Assembly: GCA_965275905.1 (NCBI GenBank)
Contig: CBDHYJ010000070.1
Coordinates: 61,769-125,768 of the forward strand
Direction: 5' to 3'
DNA: 64,000 nucleotides
Source: CBDAQD01 sp965275905
GTDB lineage: Bacteria; Pseudomonadota; Alphaproteobacteria; Rhizobiales; JAJFHC01
Part shown: in pieces, positions 8,531 to 17,183 of the stretch
How the letters are laid out: each line of letters opens with the position of its first letter
Position numbering within the stretch: the stretch's first letter is position 1
Position numbers and translations under genes: made by a program
Notes under the pieces: model-generated
What the model was told of the DNA's origin: nothing
The model's database searches: none
What the model saw: the letters and a program-made list of their open reading frames with translations, nothing else

Positions 8531-9745
8531 GTGGCTCTTGCTCCAGAACAGGTCGAGGCGACCTACGAGTCCATCAGATCGGCGACGCTGCGCACGCCGA
8601 CCATTCATGCCGCGCGGCTTTCGCTGCATCTGGGGATCGACCTCTATCTCAAGCTTGAGAACCTTCAGCACACCAACTCGTTCAAGGCCCGGGGCGCGCT
8701 CGCCAAACTTCTCACCCTCACGGAAGAGGAACGGAAGGCCGGCGTCATCGCCTGCAGTGCTGGAAATCACGCCCAGGGTGTCGCCTACCACGCGACCCGG
8801 CTCGGCATCCCGTCGGTGATCGTGATGCCGGAAGGCACGCCGTTCAACAAGATCAAGCGCGCGAGCGACTTCGGCGCCGAGGTCGTCATTTTCGGCCGCG
8901 GCTTCGACGACGGCGTGCCGCACACGCTCGAGATGGCGAAGGACAAGGGCATGACCTTCATTCATCCCTTCGACGACGAGGTCGTGGCGGCCGGCCAGGG
9001 CAGCGTCGCGCTGGAGATGCTGGAACAGGAGCCGGACCTCGACAGCATCGTCGTGCCGGTCGGCGGCGGCGGCCTGATCGCCGGCATGGCCGTGGCCGTG
9101 AAGGCGCTCAAACCCGGTGTCGAGGTCATCGGCGCGCAGGCCGAGAAGTTCGACGCGGTCAAGGCGTGGTTTCACGAGACGGACACGCATTTCGGCGGCG
9201 CCACACTCGCGGAGGGCATAGCGGTCCGTGAGCCGTCCGAGGCCAACAAGGAGATCATCCGGCAGTATGTCGACCGGGTGGACAGCGCGAACGAGGCCGA
9301 GATCGAGGAGGCCATCTTCGATCTGCTGTCGCACGAAAAGCTGGTGGCCGAAGGCGCGGCCGGGGCCGGCCTTGCGGTCATCAAGAACCATCTCGAAGCC
9401 TACGAGGGCAAGAAGGTCGGGCTCGTCGTCTGCGGCGGCAATATCGACTCGCGCCTGCTGTCGACGCTGATCCTCCGCGGCCTCGTCCGCGACGGCCGGA
9501 TCACCCGGCTGACGTTCGAGATCGACGACACGCCGGGCCAGCTCTCCGACATTTCCCGCATTATCGGGGAAGCCGGCGCCAACGTCATCGAGGTGATCCA
9601 CCAGCGCATGATGCAGAGCGTCACGCTCAAGCGGGCCGAACTGGAGGTGGTGATCGAGGCGCGCGACAAGCTGCACGTGCGCGAGATCATGACCACGCTG
9701 AGAGACAGCGGCTTTTCGGTCCGCGCCGACAGCGATCTGGAGTGA
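8531..9745 (+). CDS. ilvA: Threonine ammonia-lyase, biosynthetic, with C-terminal ACT domain
   Basis: This 404-residue fold-type II PLP enzyme has the cofactor lysine at about residue 52 in NSFKARGA and the PLP phosphate-binding glycine loop VGGGGL near residue 178. A single ACT regulatory domain occupies about residues 325-404, beginning near RLTFEIDDTPGQL. The length and single ACT domain match the shorter IlvA/TdcB form. The enzyme converts L-threonine to 2-oxobutanoate and ammonia in the cytoplasm, the first step of isoleucine synthesis; serine can be an alternative substrate. The start is GTG with AAGAGGT upstream. A large open frame on the opposite strand is a shadow. Confidence 0.95.
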   Translation: MALAPEQVEATYESIRSATLRTPTIHAARLSLHLGIDLYLKLENLQHTNSFKARGALAKLLTLTEEERKAGVIACSAGNHAQGVAYHATRLGIPSVIVMPEGTPFNKIKRASDFGAEVVIFGRGFDDGVPHTLEMAKDKGMTFIHPFDDEVVAAGQGSVALEMLEQEPDLDSIVVPVGGGGLIAGMAVAVKALKPGVEVIGAQAEKFDAVKAWFHETDTHFGGATLAEGIAVREPSEANKEIIRQYVDRVDSANEAEIEEAIFDLLSHEKLVAEGAAGAGLAVIKNHLEAYEGKKVGLVVCGGNIDSRLLSTLILRGLVRDGRITRLTFEIDDTPGQLSDISRIIGEAGANVIEVIHQRMMQSVTLKRAELEVVIEARDKLHVREIMTTLRDSGFSVRADSDLE

Positions 9746-9854
9746 GATCCTCGTTTGCGACCCGGCTGCGCCCGAGGCGGTGCGGACTGACAGGGGTGCA
9801 ATCCGGAGGCTAAGCTCGGCTTCAAGGGAATGCGCACAGGGAGAGACACCGCCG

Positions 9855-10271
9855 ATGAAGCTGGAATTTCACCACATCAATTTTGTCGCCGAAGACGTCG
9901 ACCGGATGCACGACTTCTACACCAACGTGCTGGGGCTCGATGACATCCCGCAGGAGAACTTCCCGCGGACCGAGGCCAATGAAGACGCCGGATACAGCGG
10001 CAAGATCCGCTTCGCCACGGAGGGCTCGATGCAGATGCATCTGGCGGAGCGCGAGTTCGACACGGCCTTCAGGAACGGCCAGGTGATCAACCCGGTGGAA
10101 CGCGGGCACATCGCTTTCCGCACCGATGACCTGGCGGCCTTCCTGAAGATCCTGGATGACAGGGGCATCCCCTATTCCGACTACGGAACGGCGTTCTCGA
10201 AGGAATGGCACCAGGTGTTCTTCATGGACCCGGAGGGCAACGTTGTCGAAGTGCACCAGCAGGTGGGGTGA
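9855..10271 (+). CDS. VOC family (glyoxalase/bleomycin-resistance fold) protein
   Basis: The 138-residue protein begins with the vicinal-oxygen-chelate pattern EFHHINFVAEDVDRMHDFY, contains GHIAFRTDD in the second module, and ends with FFMDPEGNVVEVHQ. The metal ligands expected for a VOC enzyme are visible: a His near the N-terminus, His in GHIAF and Glu in VVEVH. The substrate is unknown. I chose the start at 9855 because the domain begins there. It lies about 110 bases after ilvA on the same strand and may be cotranscribed. Confidence 0.88.
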   Translation: MKLEFHHINFVAEDVDRMHDFYTNVLGLDDIPQENFPRTEANEDAGYSGKIRFATEGSMQMHLAEREFDTAFRNGQVINPVERGHIAFRTDDLAAFLKILDDRGIPYSDYGTAFSKEWHQVFFMDPEGNVVEVHQQVG

Positions 10272-10610
10272 GATCGGGTTTTGCCAAATCCTTCTAAAGC
10301 GAGTGTTGTGACGATTCACAAATTCGGGATTTGAACGAGTGAGGCCCTTGCGTCGGCCCTGCATCTGAGGGCGAACTTGATCCCAGAGTGTCTCTTGCCA
10401 AAAACCGCTCGAGTGTCAGTTTCGTTACGCAACACACAATTTCAACGTACTAGTAATCTACGGCTGCATCGCAGCAGTCGTTTCAACGGCATTCTCGTTG
10501 GAGTAGTCGGTCGCGTGAAAAGGATCAGTTTTGCCTCACAGTCCGCCTAGTTGCGAAATGCCCAAAGCAGATGCGAAACGAAATACTGCGGCGGACGGCC
10601 GAATAAGGAG
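10272..10610. other. 339-bp intergenic region with no gene seen
   Basis: The region lies between two convergent genes. GC drops towards the right, marking entry into a lower-GC island. There are small dyads, for example GCTGC-ATC-GCAGC near 10460, but no open frame with family features and no recognisable RNA gene. Confidence 0.5.
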
Positions 10611-10636
10611 TGCCCCCGACCATCTGGTCGGGGGCA
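10611..10636 (-). terminator. 12-bp perfect hairpin after the dioxygenase gene
   Basis: TGCCCCCGACCA (10611-10622) and TGGTCGGGGGCA (10625-10636) form a perfect stem with a two-base loop. It lies seven bases past the stop of the minus-strand dioxygenase. There is no long T-run on that side, but position and strength suggest a transcription terminator. Confidence 0.65.
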
Positions 10637-10643
10637 AGAAGCC

Positions 10644-11453
10644 TCAGACAATCTGGGGCAGATTGGGCGTGAAGTCGATCAGAAAGACGTCGCGCCGAGC
10701 TTCCAATTGAGCGTTTACGCAGAACACTTCATCCACGTGATGCGACACCATGCTGTCATCGACAACGAAGGAATCTAAAAGGCTCTCCAGTGTGAATTTC
10801 GCCAGCATAGCGTCTCCATCAATTTCGCTGGGATGGATACCGGCACATTCAGGCCGAGCTACATAATTCATCCCGCCCGAGACATTCTCCCTCCGTGCAA
10901 GGTGGACGAACGTAAAAGGTTCACCATCTTGGTGAAGATGGTTCGGCGACGAGACAGCGTGGTTGGAATGCTCCGGCGACAACGAAATTTGGTGTACGCC
11001 GACTGTGATCGGCATTCCAATCCACTCCGGCCGAATTGGAAGCGACCAATAATCGAAGCGGATCAACTCGTGCAGTGCTCGGTTCGAACGGGTCGCTGGA
11101 TGCAGCGGGGTAAATGGCCGCCGCTTTCCGCCATCGACCGAATTCAGCGACAACGGTTGAAAATACTCGACCACGGTGTTGCCGTTCGCATCCAAGACCG
11201 ATGGCTGTTCGAGTAGGACATCAGCCCAAGGGATGTAGACAAAGCGCGCATAGCGGCGCTTCCGGAGTCCGGTCTCGTCGTATTGATCCGGTGGCAAGTC
11301 GTCGAAGCTTGCAACGAGTGCGTCCAGCGACTGGTTCATCTCCTGGTCCAAGTCGAAGCATGCGCCTTTAAAGGCAGCAAAGCCGTCCTTCTCCAGTGTT
11401 TCTGTGATCAGCGTTTTGTGCGTCAGATCAATCTTCTGTATTCGGTTGTGCAT
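10644..11453 (-). CDS. 2OG-Fe(II) dioxygenase family protein (BsmA/isoleucine-hydroxylase type)
   Basis: The 269-residue protein fits the 2OG-Fe_Oxy_2 family (PF10014), which includes L-isoleucine 4-hydroxylases and BsmA. The iron-binding H-x-D is seen in NHLHQDGEPF, the distal His in SHHVDEV, and a 2-oxoglutarate-binding Arg is likely in RRDVFLIDF. The family hydroxylates free amino acids using 2-oxoglutarate and oxygen; which amino acid is used here is unknown. GAGGAAG precedes the ATG. GC is clearly lower than in the flanking genes. It is divergent from an atypical regulator across a 309-base gap containing a perfect palindrome, suggesting joint acquisition and control. Confidence 0.82.
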   Translation of the reverse strand: MHNRIQKIDLTHKTLITETLEKDGFAAFKGACFDLDQEMNQSLDALVASFDDLPPDQYDETGLRKRRYARFVYIPWADVLLEQPSVLDANGNTVVEYFQPLSLNSVDGGKRRPFTPLHPATRSNRALHELIRFDYWSLPIRPEWIGMPITVGVHQISLSPEHSNHAVSSPNHLHQDGEPFTFVHLARRENVSGGMNYVARPECAGIHPSEIDGDAMLAKFTLESLLDSFVVDDSMVSHHVDEVFCVNAQLEARRDVFLIDFTPNLPQIV

Positions 11454-11714
11454 CGAACTTCCTCATTGTCGACCGTTGAGGTCAGATGGGTTCTGGTGCA
11501 TGCTGCGACTGCTACTTGGTTGACCAACCGAATAGCAGCTGGGCAATGCCCCGGCGAACCGGACCGACCTGACGCGTCTGTAGCCGGAGGTGCCAGGTTC
11601 GGTCCGGGCAGACGCGGAACTAGAAGTCCGCGGCGGCTTGCGGATTATGGTATTGCCTGTAGTGCAACCCTTCACAGCCAAGTTTTGTTTTAGCACTGTG
11701 GGTGGTGCGGCGCT

Positions 11715-11732
11715 GGTACCCAAAAGGGTACC
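11715..11732. promoter_or_regulatory. Perfect palindrome upstream of the LuxR-type gene
   Basis: GGTACCC-AAAA-GGGTACC is a perfect inverted repeat of 7-base arms with a 4-base spacer. It ends 30 bases before the ATG of the regulator at 11763 and sits in the divergent gap shared with the dioxygenase. Size and place fit an operator bound by a dimeric helix-turn-helix protein, possibly the neighbouring regulator itself. Confidence 0.6.
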
Positions 11733-11762
11733 TTGCAGCAGCTGACAATCGTCAAGGTCGCT

Positions 11763-12521
11763 ATGCTCATCGAGCCGATCAACCTAACCAAGAAGGAAAA
11801 GGAAGTCGCCCAAATGCTGGTGAATGGCCACACGCGGCCGGAGATTGCAGGCGCCCTAAACATATCTGCTGAAACCGTTAAGAAGCACACGAATTCTATC
11901 GTTCGGAAATGCGAGGCTTCCAACCAAAAAGAGGCGGCGTCAATCCTCTATATGCATGACTTCGTCTATGGCGAAGCCGGTCTAGATGCAGACTTCTTCT
12001 TGCTTCAACGCGACACTTCGATACTCATCGATGACGATAGGGAGACGAGTTTCCTGGTTGCTGATTCAGTTCAGATTTGCTGCAAAGACGAAGTTTCGGA
12101 AAAAGAGGGAGATGTCCACTGCGACGGAGAAATCGAATACGTCGAAGTAGACGGGCAGAGAGTGGAGGCGCTCAGGAAAGAACGTGGGCGACTCTGGTAC
12201 AAAACTAATTTTGATCCCCCGATACGGCGCGGCCAAATACACGAACGCAATGTCACGGCGAAATTGATTAACAGCTTCCAATTTCCGAACGACTATTTCT
12301 TTATCGAGCAGCCTTTGCCATGCAAGCAGCTCAGACTGGAAGTGCAGTTCGGCGAAAGCTTTAAGATTTCAGAGGTGGAATTCGAAGCAAAGCTCGGGAC
12401 TCACAACTACGAACCCGATGTGGAAAAGAGGAATGTTGGGGACAGGTCGATCGAGTGGGTGATTGAGGCGCCCAAGATTCTCTCATACTTTACAATCAGG
12501 TGGTCACTGGAGCTTCTTTGA
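11763..12521 (+). CDS. Regulator with N-terminal LuxR-type HTH and an unrecognised C-terminal domain
   Basis: Residues about 5-60 form a clear LuxR/GerE helix-turn-helix, with LTKKEKEVAQMLVNGHT and the recognition-helix pattern SAETVKKHTNSIVRK. This domain is normally at the C-terminus; here it is at the N-terminus. About 190 residues follow that match no receiver, PAS or autoinducer domain I know. That part has a cysteine pair (CC) and a beta-rich segment around FFIEQPLPCKQLRLEVQF. I chose the ATG at 11763, with AAGG upstream, over a TTG at 11733, because the palindrome then lies in the promoter. GC is low. A sensor-regulator of the divergent dioxygenase is a reasonable inference. Confidence 0.78.
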   Translation: MLIEPINLTKKEKEVAQMLVNGHTRPEIAGALNISAETVKKHTNSIVRKCEASNQKEAASILYMHDFVYGEAGLDADFFLLQRDTSILIDDDRETSFLVADSVQICCKDEVSEKEGDVHCDGEIEYVEVDGQRVEALRKERGRLWYKTNFDPPIRRGQIHERNVTAKLINSFQFPNDYFFIEQPLPCKQLRLEVQFGESFKISEVEFEAKLGTHNYEPDVEKRNVGDRSIEWVIEAPKILSYFTIRWSLELL

Positions 12522-12537
12522 ATCTGCCGTTGAATAG

Positions 12538-12566
12538 GCCACACTTCTTGGCCTCTGGTTTTTGAA
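12538..12566 (+). terminator. Hairpin with T-run after the LuxR-type gene
   Basis: AGGCCA-CACTTCT-TGGCCT forms a short stem 16 bases past the stop codon. CTGG and then TTTTT follow closely. It is a plausible rho-independent terminator, although the stem is only six base pairs. Confidence 0.55.
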
Positions 12567-12791
12567 CCAGCTTTAGTGATTGCCCAACTCTCAAGAAATG
12601 GCGCTTCCGGAACGGCGCTAGGACTCGTTGCTGCAATAACTATTTCTTGCCGCGCCGCATGCAGCCGTGATTCAAGTTGCCGAGGGCAGAGGCTGCTCAA
12701 TCCGTTTGTACGAGTTACGCACTTGGTTCGCAGCGACGCTCCGCCTCTTAGAAGCGGACATCAATCCAGCAGCGTTTGTGAGTAACCGTCT

Positions 12792-13169
12792 TCAGCTCTG
12801 CTGGCTCAGGTCCTGCGCGAGCATCAAGGCGTTGCCGTCGGGATCGTAGAATGTCGCCGTACTGACCATGCCCTCGATGGTCTCCGTCGGGCCGTCGAAA
12901 TTGACGCCGGCGTCCTCAAGGGCGCTTCGCGCCGATGCGATGTCGGCGATGCCGAAGACAGGCACCGTGTTGCCCGGTGAGGGCTCCGTCTGTTCGCCGA
13001 GCCCGAGTGTCACGCCTTCGGTCATCGTCTGCAGTTCGCTCCATCCCGCATCGTCGGCGTGATACAGGACCTCGAACCCGAGGTGGTCGCCATACCACTT
13101 CGCGCTGGCGTGCCTGTCACGCACCGACAGGGCAAGCGTAATCGTGTTTTCCAGGGTGACCACGGGCAT
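12792..13169 (-). CDS. VOC family protein divergent from an HxlR regulator
   Basis: The 125-residue protein has the two-module VOC layout: ITLALSVRDRHASAKWY at the start, VPVFGIADIASARSALED in the middle and TATFYDPDGNALMLAQ at the end. The first module has lost the usual His, so metal-dependent catalysis is uncertain; many such proteins are binding or resistance proteins. It is divergently transcribed from the HxlR-type regulator across only 40 AT-rich bases, which strongly suggests control by that regulator. Confidence 0.85.
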   Translation of the reverse strand: MPVVTLENTITLALSVRDRHASAKWYGDHLGFEVLYHADDAGWSELQTMTEGVTLGLGEQTEPSPGNTVPVFGIADIASARSALEDAGVNFDGPTETIEGMVSTATFYDPDGNALMLAQDLSQQS

Positions 13170-13209
13170 TCGGATTTCCTTTTTTCAAGAATTATATATA
13201 CTATACTTT
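13170..13209. promoter_or_regulatory. Shared divergent promoter, AT-rich
   Basis: Only 40 bases lie between the VOC and HxlR start codons. They include AATTATATATACTATA, a highly AT-rich run that can serve as -10 elements for both directions and contains TA-rich dyad symmetry. HxlR-family regulators usually bind such sites between themselves and a divergent target. Confidence 0.5.
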
Positions 13210-13746
13210 ATGGACATAGAAACACTTGTCAAGCTGACATCGAGAGCGTGGTCGCTGAAGGCTCTAGCGCTGATGCATGACGGTGTGCCGGGGCGCCAGG
13301 CGCCCCTGCTTGCGGCCTCGGGCGCCGGCCGGACGGCTTTCGTGCAATCACTTCGCCACCTCGAGGACCTGGGCCTGCTGGAACGCAACCCGGGGCACGG
13401 CCATCCGCTCAGGCCGGAATTCCGGCTGACCCCGAAAGGCCGGGCCATTGCGCCCATCGCCCATCACATCGAAGCGGCGGTGCGCGACGAAACCGGCGCA
13501 AATCTGCTCAGGAAAATGTGGACCGTTCCGCTGCTGGCCGTGGCGAACCGCCCAAAGCCTTTTTCGGAAATCAAGCGCGACCTCGTGCCGATCACGGACC
13601 GTGCCCTGTCCCATTCGCTCAGCGAACTTCACGAGCAGAACTGGATCGAACGCTCCGTGGATGCGGGCCTGCGCCCCCCTCGCCCGTATTACAGGGTCGT
13701 GAACGAGGGCGCAGCAATCAGCCGGGCGATCGGCATGCCGGGGTGA
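13210..13746 (+). CDS. HxlR-like winged-helix transcriptional regulator
   Basis: This 178-residue protein appears to hold two winged-helix segments. The first (residues about 10-80) includes RTAFVQSLRHLEDLGLLERNP. The second (about 95-165) includes KPFSEIKRDLVPITDRALSHSL followed by a wing ending in PRPYYRVV, the HxlR pattern. I chose the ATG at 13210; the frame upstream would run through the AT-rich divergent promoter. It probably represses the divergent VOC gene. The tandem arrangement is longer than the usual 100-130-residue HxlR protein. Confidence 0.78.
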   Translation: MDIETLVKLTSRAWSLKALALMHDGVPGRQAPLLAASGAGRTAFVQSLRHLEDLGLLERNPGHGHPLRPEFRLTPKGRAIAPIAHHIEAAVRDETGANLLRKMWTVPLLAVANRPKPFSEIKRDLVPITDRALSHSLSELHEQNWIERSVDAGLRPPRPYYRVVNEGAAISRAIGMPG

Positions 13747-13941
13747 GAATCCTGGAACAGCCATCGATATGTTGAGCTGCAACGCAAAGGACCTGACGGC
13801 TAATCAATGTCAACCCCGAACCTTGCGCCTGGAGCATGCGGCATCCGCAGTCGCCGCGCGCGATGCGCTTGCAAAACGAAGAGGCGATAAGCAGGGCCAG
13901 ATTTCAGCTTCAGCAGAGGCCCGGCGACAAACCTCACACCC

Positions 13942-14847
13942 TCACCGCTTCTGAAGTGCCGGGATGTCCTTGAACCTGTCGGAAACGAACGCAGTGAACG
14001 CACGCACACGTGCAGATGGAGTGCGAGACGGCGAGCGGACTGCGTAGATGCTCCACTCGGGAATCACGGTGTAATCAGGCAGGACTTCCAGGAGCTCACC
14101 GGAGTCGAGATATCGGGATATTTCCCATCGGCATTTGCGCGCTATGCCGACCCCCGATAAAGCCGCTTCGGTCACAGCCTCGGCCAGGTTCGTGGCGAAG
14201 TTGCCCGCGACCTTGACATCCCTGGCCGCTCCATCGGCATCCCGCATTGGCCAGGTCCGTATATCCGAGCGGATCAGGCAGTTGTGCTTCTTCAGGTCCG
14301 CGAGGGTCTGCGGCGCGCCAAAGCGCTCAATGTAGGACGGCGCCGCAACGACGATTCGGGAACTGTCTCCGATCCTGCGCGCCATGAGTGCGGATGACTT
14401 CAGGTCACCCAGCCGAATAGACAGATCGAAGCCGTTCTCCACGATGTCGAAAGCGGTATCACTCAAGTGGAGCTGGACGGACACCCTGGGATAATGCGCG
14501 AGAAACTCGGCGACCGTCGGAACCAGGACTTTCCGGCCAAATGATGCGGAGCTTGTAATACGCAACTCACCGCTCAGGGTGGACGGGTCGCTCTGCAAGT
14601 CAGCCAAGGCCTCATCGACGCCTTCAAGAATGCGTTTGGCATGGGCAAGAAAAGCTTCGCCATCGACCGACAGCGAAACGGATCGCGTTGTCCGGTGCAG
14701 AAGTTGCGCGCCGACATGTGTCTCGAGTTCCTGGATGCGCTGGCTCGCCATGGTTTTCGACAATCCCAGCTCAGCACCAGCCTTGCCGATTGCGCCAACC
14801 GCCGCCACCCGGACAAAAAGCTCGAGAGACTTCAGATCGAGATTCAT
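13942..14847 (-). CDS. LysR family transcriptional regulator
   Basis: The 301-residue protein has the standard layout. The N-terminal winged helix (residues 1-60) has SLELFVRVAAVGAIGKAGAE and the recognition helix in SKTMASQRIQELE. A substrate-binding domain from about residue 90 follows, in the CrgA/DmlR style (GELRITSSASFG). It is divergent from the DUF4437 gene, with a TATCC-N9-GGATA dyad next to its own start codon. By family habit it would autoregulate and control the divergent operon. The ligand is unknown. Confidence 0.92.
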   Translation of the reverse strand: MNLDLKSLELFVRVAAVGAIGKAGAELGLSKTMASQRIQELETHVGAQLLHRTTRSVSLSVDGEAFLAHAKRILEGVDEALADLQSDPSTLSGELRITSSASFGRKVLVPTVAEFLAHYPRVSVQLHLSDTAFDIVENGFDLSIRLGDLKSSALMARRIGDSSRIVVAAPSYIERFGAPQTLADLKKHNCLIRSDIRTWPMRDADGAARDVKVAGNFATNLAEAVTEAALSGVGIARKCRWEISRYLDSGELLEVLPDYTVIPEWSIYAVRSPSRTPSARVRAFTAFVSDRFKDIPALQKR

Positions 14848-14866
14848 TATCCTGTCCTAACGGATA
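14848..14866. promoter_or_regulatory. LysR-box-like dyad
   Basis: TATCC-TGTCCTAAC-GGATA has T-N11-A-like spacing and dyad symmetry. It directly abuts the LysR start codon in the 123-base gap shared with the DUF4437 gene. The gap also contains AT-rich runs near 14888-14900 that could hold the promoter of the divergent operon. Confidence 0.45.
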
Positions 14867-14970
14867 GTGTTTCCATTTGCGGGGTGATTATAAAAATTTC
14901 CCGCATACCCATATCCCTCAAAGAGGCACCGATTCAAGTATTCGAACGAGACGTATATGGGAGCAGGATA

Positions 14971-15819
14971 ATGAATCCAGTGAGGCCGATTTGCCTGGCT
15001 ATTGGGGTCTTTTTCGCAGCGTGTGGCGCGCAGGCCGAACCAAAGGTGGACGTCGTTACCCGGGCCGAGGTCAAGTTTATCCCCCTCAATCCGGCACGCG
15101 GTGATGCAAGCCCGAGAGCCGGTGTGCTCTGGGGAGACATTCGAAAGGACGTGCCCAGCGGTGCATTGATTACGTTCGCGGACGGCTTTTCCTCTCCGCC
15201 CCACATTCACAACATCACCTACAGAGCCGTTGTCATCGAGGGAGAGGTGCACAACGACGACCCCGCCGCGGAAATCATGTGGATGGGACCGGGCTCATTT
15301 TGGACGCAGCCCGCCGGCGCGCCGCATATAACGGCGGTGGGCGAAGGCGGCGGCACGGCGTTTCTTGAAATACTGTCCGGGCCGTACCTGGTGCAACCTT
15401 CCAAGTACGCGTTCGACAGAGGCGAGCGGCCGGTCAATCTGGTGCAGGGCAACATTGTATGGATCGACTCGTCGGACATCAATTGGGTCGATCATGGCGA
15501 TAGCGCGGGTTCCGACACCGCAAAGATGGCATTTCTCTGGGGCACGCCCGAGGACAACCAGTTGAATGGCACGTTCCTGAAACTCCCACCCAATTTCGCC
15601 GGTGATCTCAAGAGCGGCGGCGTCGAGCTCAAGGCCGTTCTGGTTCGCGGAGCACTTAGACACGAGGCGGACGGTCTTGCGGCGACAACATCTCTCGAGC
15701 CGGGCAGCTATTTCGGTTCCGAGGGCAGCGTGTCCCACAGGATCTCTTGCAGCGGCGCTAAGGAATGCGTGCTCTATGTCAGGGCACAGGGAAAATACCA
15801 ACTGGTCGCGGGCCGGTGA
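14971..15819 (+). CDS. DUF4437 (cupin) protein with signal peptide
   Basis: This 282-residue protein begins with a cleavable signal (PICLAIGVFFAACGAQA), so it is exported; a Cys is present near the cleavage site, but the lipobox is weak. The mature part is a double cupin with the DUF4437 hallmark PPHIHNITYRAVVIEG, in which the two His are likely metal ligands. A second half around LVRGALRHEADG follows. AGGA precedes the ATG at 14971; earlier in-frame starts overlap the divergent LysR gene. Its stop overlaps the next gene's GTG by four bases (GTGA), so it is probably coupled to the adenylate cyclase. Confidence 0.88.
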   Translation: MNPVRPICLAIGVFFAACGAQAEPKVDVVTRAEVKFIPLNPARGDASPRAGVLWGDIRKDVPSGALITFADGFSSPPHIHNITYRAVVIEGEVHNDDPAAEIMWMGPGSFWTQPAGAPHITAVGEGGGTAFLEILSGPYLVQPSKYAFDRGERPVNLVQGNIVWIDSSDINWVDHGDSAGSDTAKMAFLWGTPEDNQLNGTFLKLPPNFAGDLKSGGVELKAVLVRGALRHEADGLAATTSLEPGSYFGSEGSVSHRISCSGAKECVLYVRAQGKYQLVAGR

Positions 15820-17183
15820 GCAGTGGAGTGCGGCTGTCCAAATCGTCAAACACGTCGGGCGATCTCAATGAAGGCATTGCCAGAGAAGAACTGTCCGGCC
15901 TCGCATATATGTTCGGTGGACGGCTCATTATTCTGGGGATGCTGGCTGCCTGGACCGCGCTGACGGTACCGCTCGAACGATCGACCCTCTACCTCGCGGC
16001 AATTGCGGCATTCGCGCTTCTCGGGGCTCCGCCATATCTGCTCACACGCCTCGGCGTCGGCGGCACACCTCTGGTCGCCAGCTTCCTGACGGTCGATGCC
16101 GCCATTCTGAGTTACATTCTGATCGTTCCAACACCGTTCGACGTCAGCGGCTGGACACCTCAACTCAATCTTCGTCTCCCCAGTTTTCTCTTTCTGGGCG
16201 TTTTCCTTGTCGGCATGGCGCTCAGCTACAAACCTGCGCTTGTCATTTCAACGGGAATTGCCGTCATTACAGGTTGGAGCCTGGGGTACCTCTGGGTGGT
16301 CAACCTGCCGGACTCCATCGTGTTTTCGTCGCGGGATGTGTTGGGTCTTGGCCTGGGCATCGAGGAAGTGCTGGCAAGGTATCTGGATCCTAATGCGGTC
16401 GCTCTCACGCGGCTTTCCACGCAGATAGTCTTCCTGGTTCTCGTCACAATGATCCTGGCGCTGGCTGTGTGGCGATCACGTCGTCTCGTTCACAGACAGG
16501 TCGCAGCGGAGTCTCAACGCACTGCGCTTGCCCGCTATTTTTCTCCAAACATCGCTCGAGAACTGGCGACACGAAACCCTTCCGAAGACCGTACGTCGGT
16601 TCAACAGGTTGCCGTGCTCTTTGCCGATATGGTCGGCTTCACCGCTATCTCTGAACGACTTAAGCCCAACGACCTCATTGACCTCTTGCGCGAATTCCAC
16701 GGGCGCCTGGCAAGGGCGGCTTTCGCTCATGACGGAACGGTCGACAAGTATATCGGCGATGCAATCATGGTCCATTTCGGCACGCCATATCCAAAGGCAG
16801 ATGATCCTGTCCGCGCCCTGGCCTGCGCTTCAGAAATGATGATGGAACTCAACCGTTGGAACTCGGAGCGAACCGGAGCGGGAGAGGAAGCCATTCATAT
16901 CGGCATCGGCATTCACTATGGCGAAGTGGTTGTCGGCAATATCGGCGATGCACAACGTCTCGAGTACGCTGTGCTGGGCGATACCGTCAACGTCGCAAGC
17001 CGGCTCGAACAGCAGTCAAGACAAGCCGGCGCATCGATCATTGTGAGTGACGAGGTGATTGCGGCGGTTCATGCCCAGGGTGCTGATCCGGCCGAGCTCT
17101 TGCCGGACTTGCGCCGTGAAGACACTCTCAGCGTCCGGGGGCGCCAGCAGCCTATCGGGGTCTGGACCGCCGGCCGTTCCTAG
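15816..17183 (+). CDS. Membrane-bound class III adenylate cyclase
   Basis: The 455-residue protein has about six transmembrane segments in residues 30-215 and a class III nucleotidyl cyclase domain in about 260-440. The metal-binding Asp pair is visible in LFADMVGFT (about residue 269) and DKYIGDAI (about residue 312). The Lys of DKYIGD and the Asp of LGDTVNVASR fit ATP selectivity, and Asn and Arg of NVASR fit the transition-state residues. It should make cAMP at the inner membrane. The GTG start at 15816 overlaps the upstream stop as GTGA; an ATG at 15909 is the alternative. The N-terminal membrane part resembles the six-helix receptor type found in mycobacterial and rhizobial cyclases. Confidence 0.9.
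   Translation: MSSGVRLSKSSNTSGDLNEGIAREELSGLAYMFGGRLIILGMLAAWTALTVPLERSTLYLAAIAAFALLGAPPYLLTRLGVGGTPLVASFLTVDAAILSYILIVPTPFDVSGWTPQLNLRLPSFLFLGVFLVGMALSYKPALVISTGIAVITGWSLGYLWVVNLPDSIVFSSRDVLGLGLGIEEVLARYLDPNAVALTRLSTQIVFLVLVTMILALAVWRSRRLVHRQVAAESQRTALARYFSPNIARELATRNPSEDRTSVQQVAVLFADMVGFTAISERLKPNDLIDLLREFHGRLARAAFAHDGTVDKYIGDAIMVHFGTPYPKADDPVRALACASEMMMELNRWNSERTGAGEEAIHIGIGIHYGEVVVGNIGDAQRLEYAVLGDTVNVASRLEQQSRQAGASIIVSDEVIAAVHAQGADPAELLPDLRREDTLSVRGRQQPIGVWTAGRS

Noticed and set aside
8288..9676. 462-codon open frame antisense to threonine ammonia-lyase
   Set aside because: It mirrors the ilvA gene in high-GC DNA and has no domain or ribosome-binding site.
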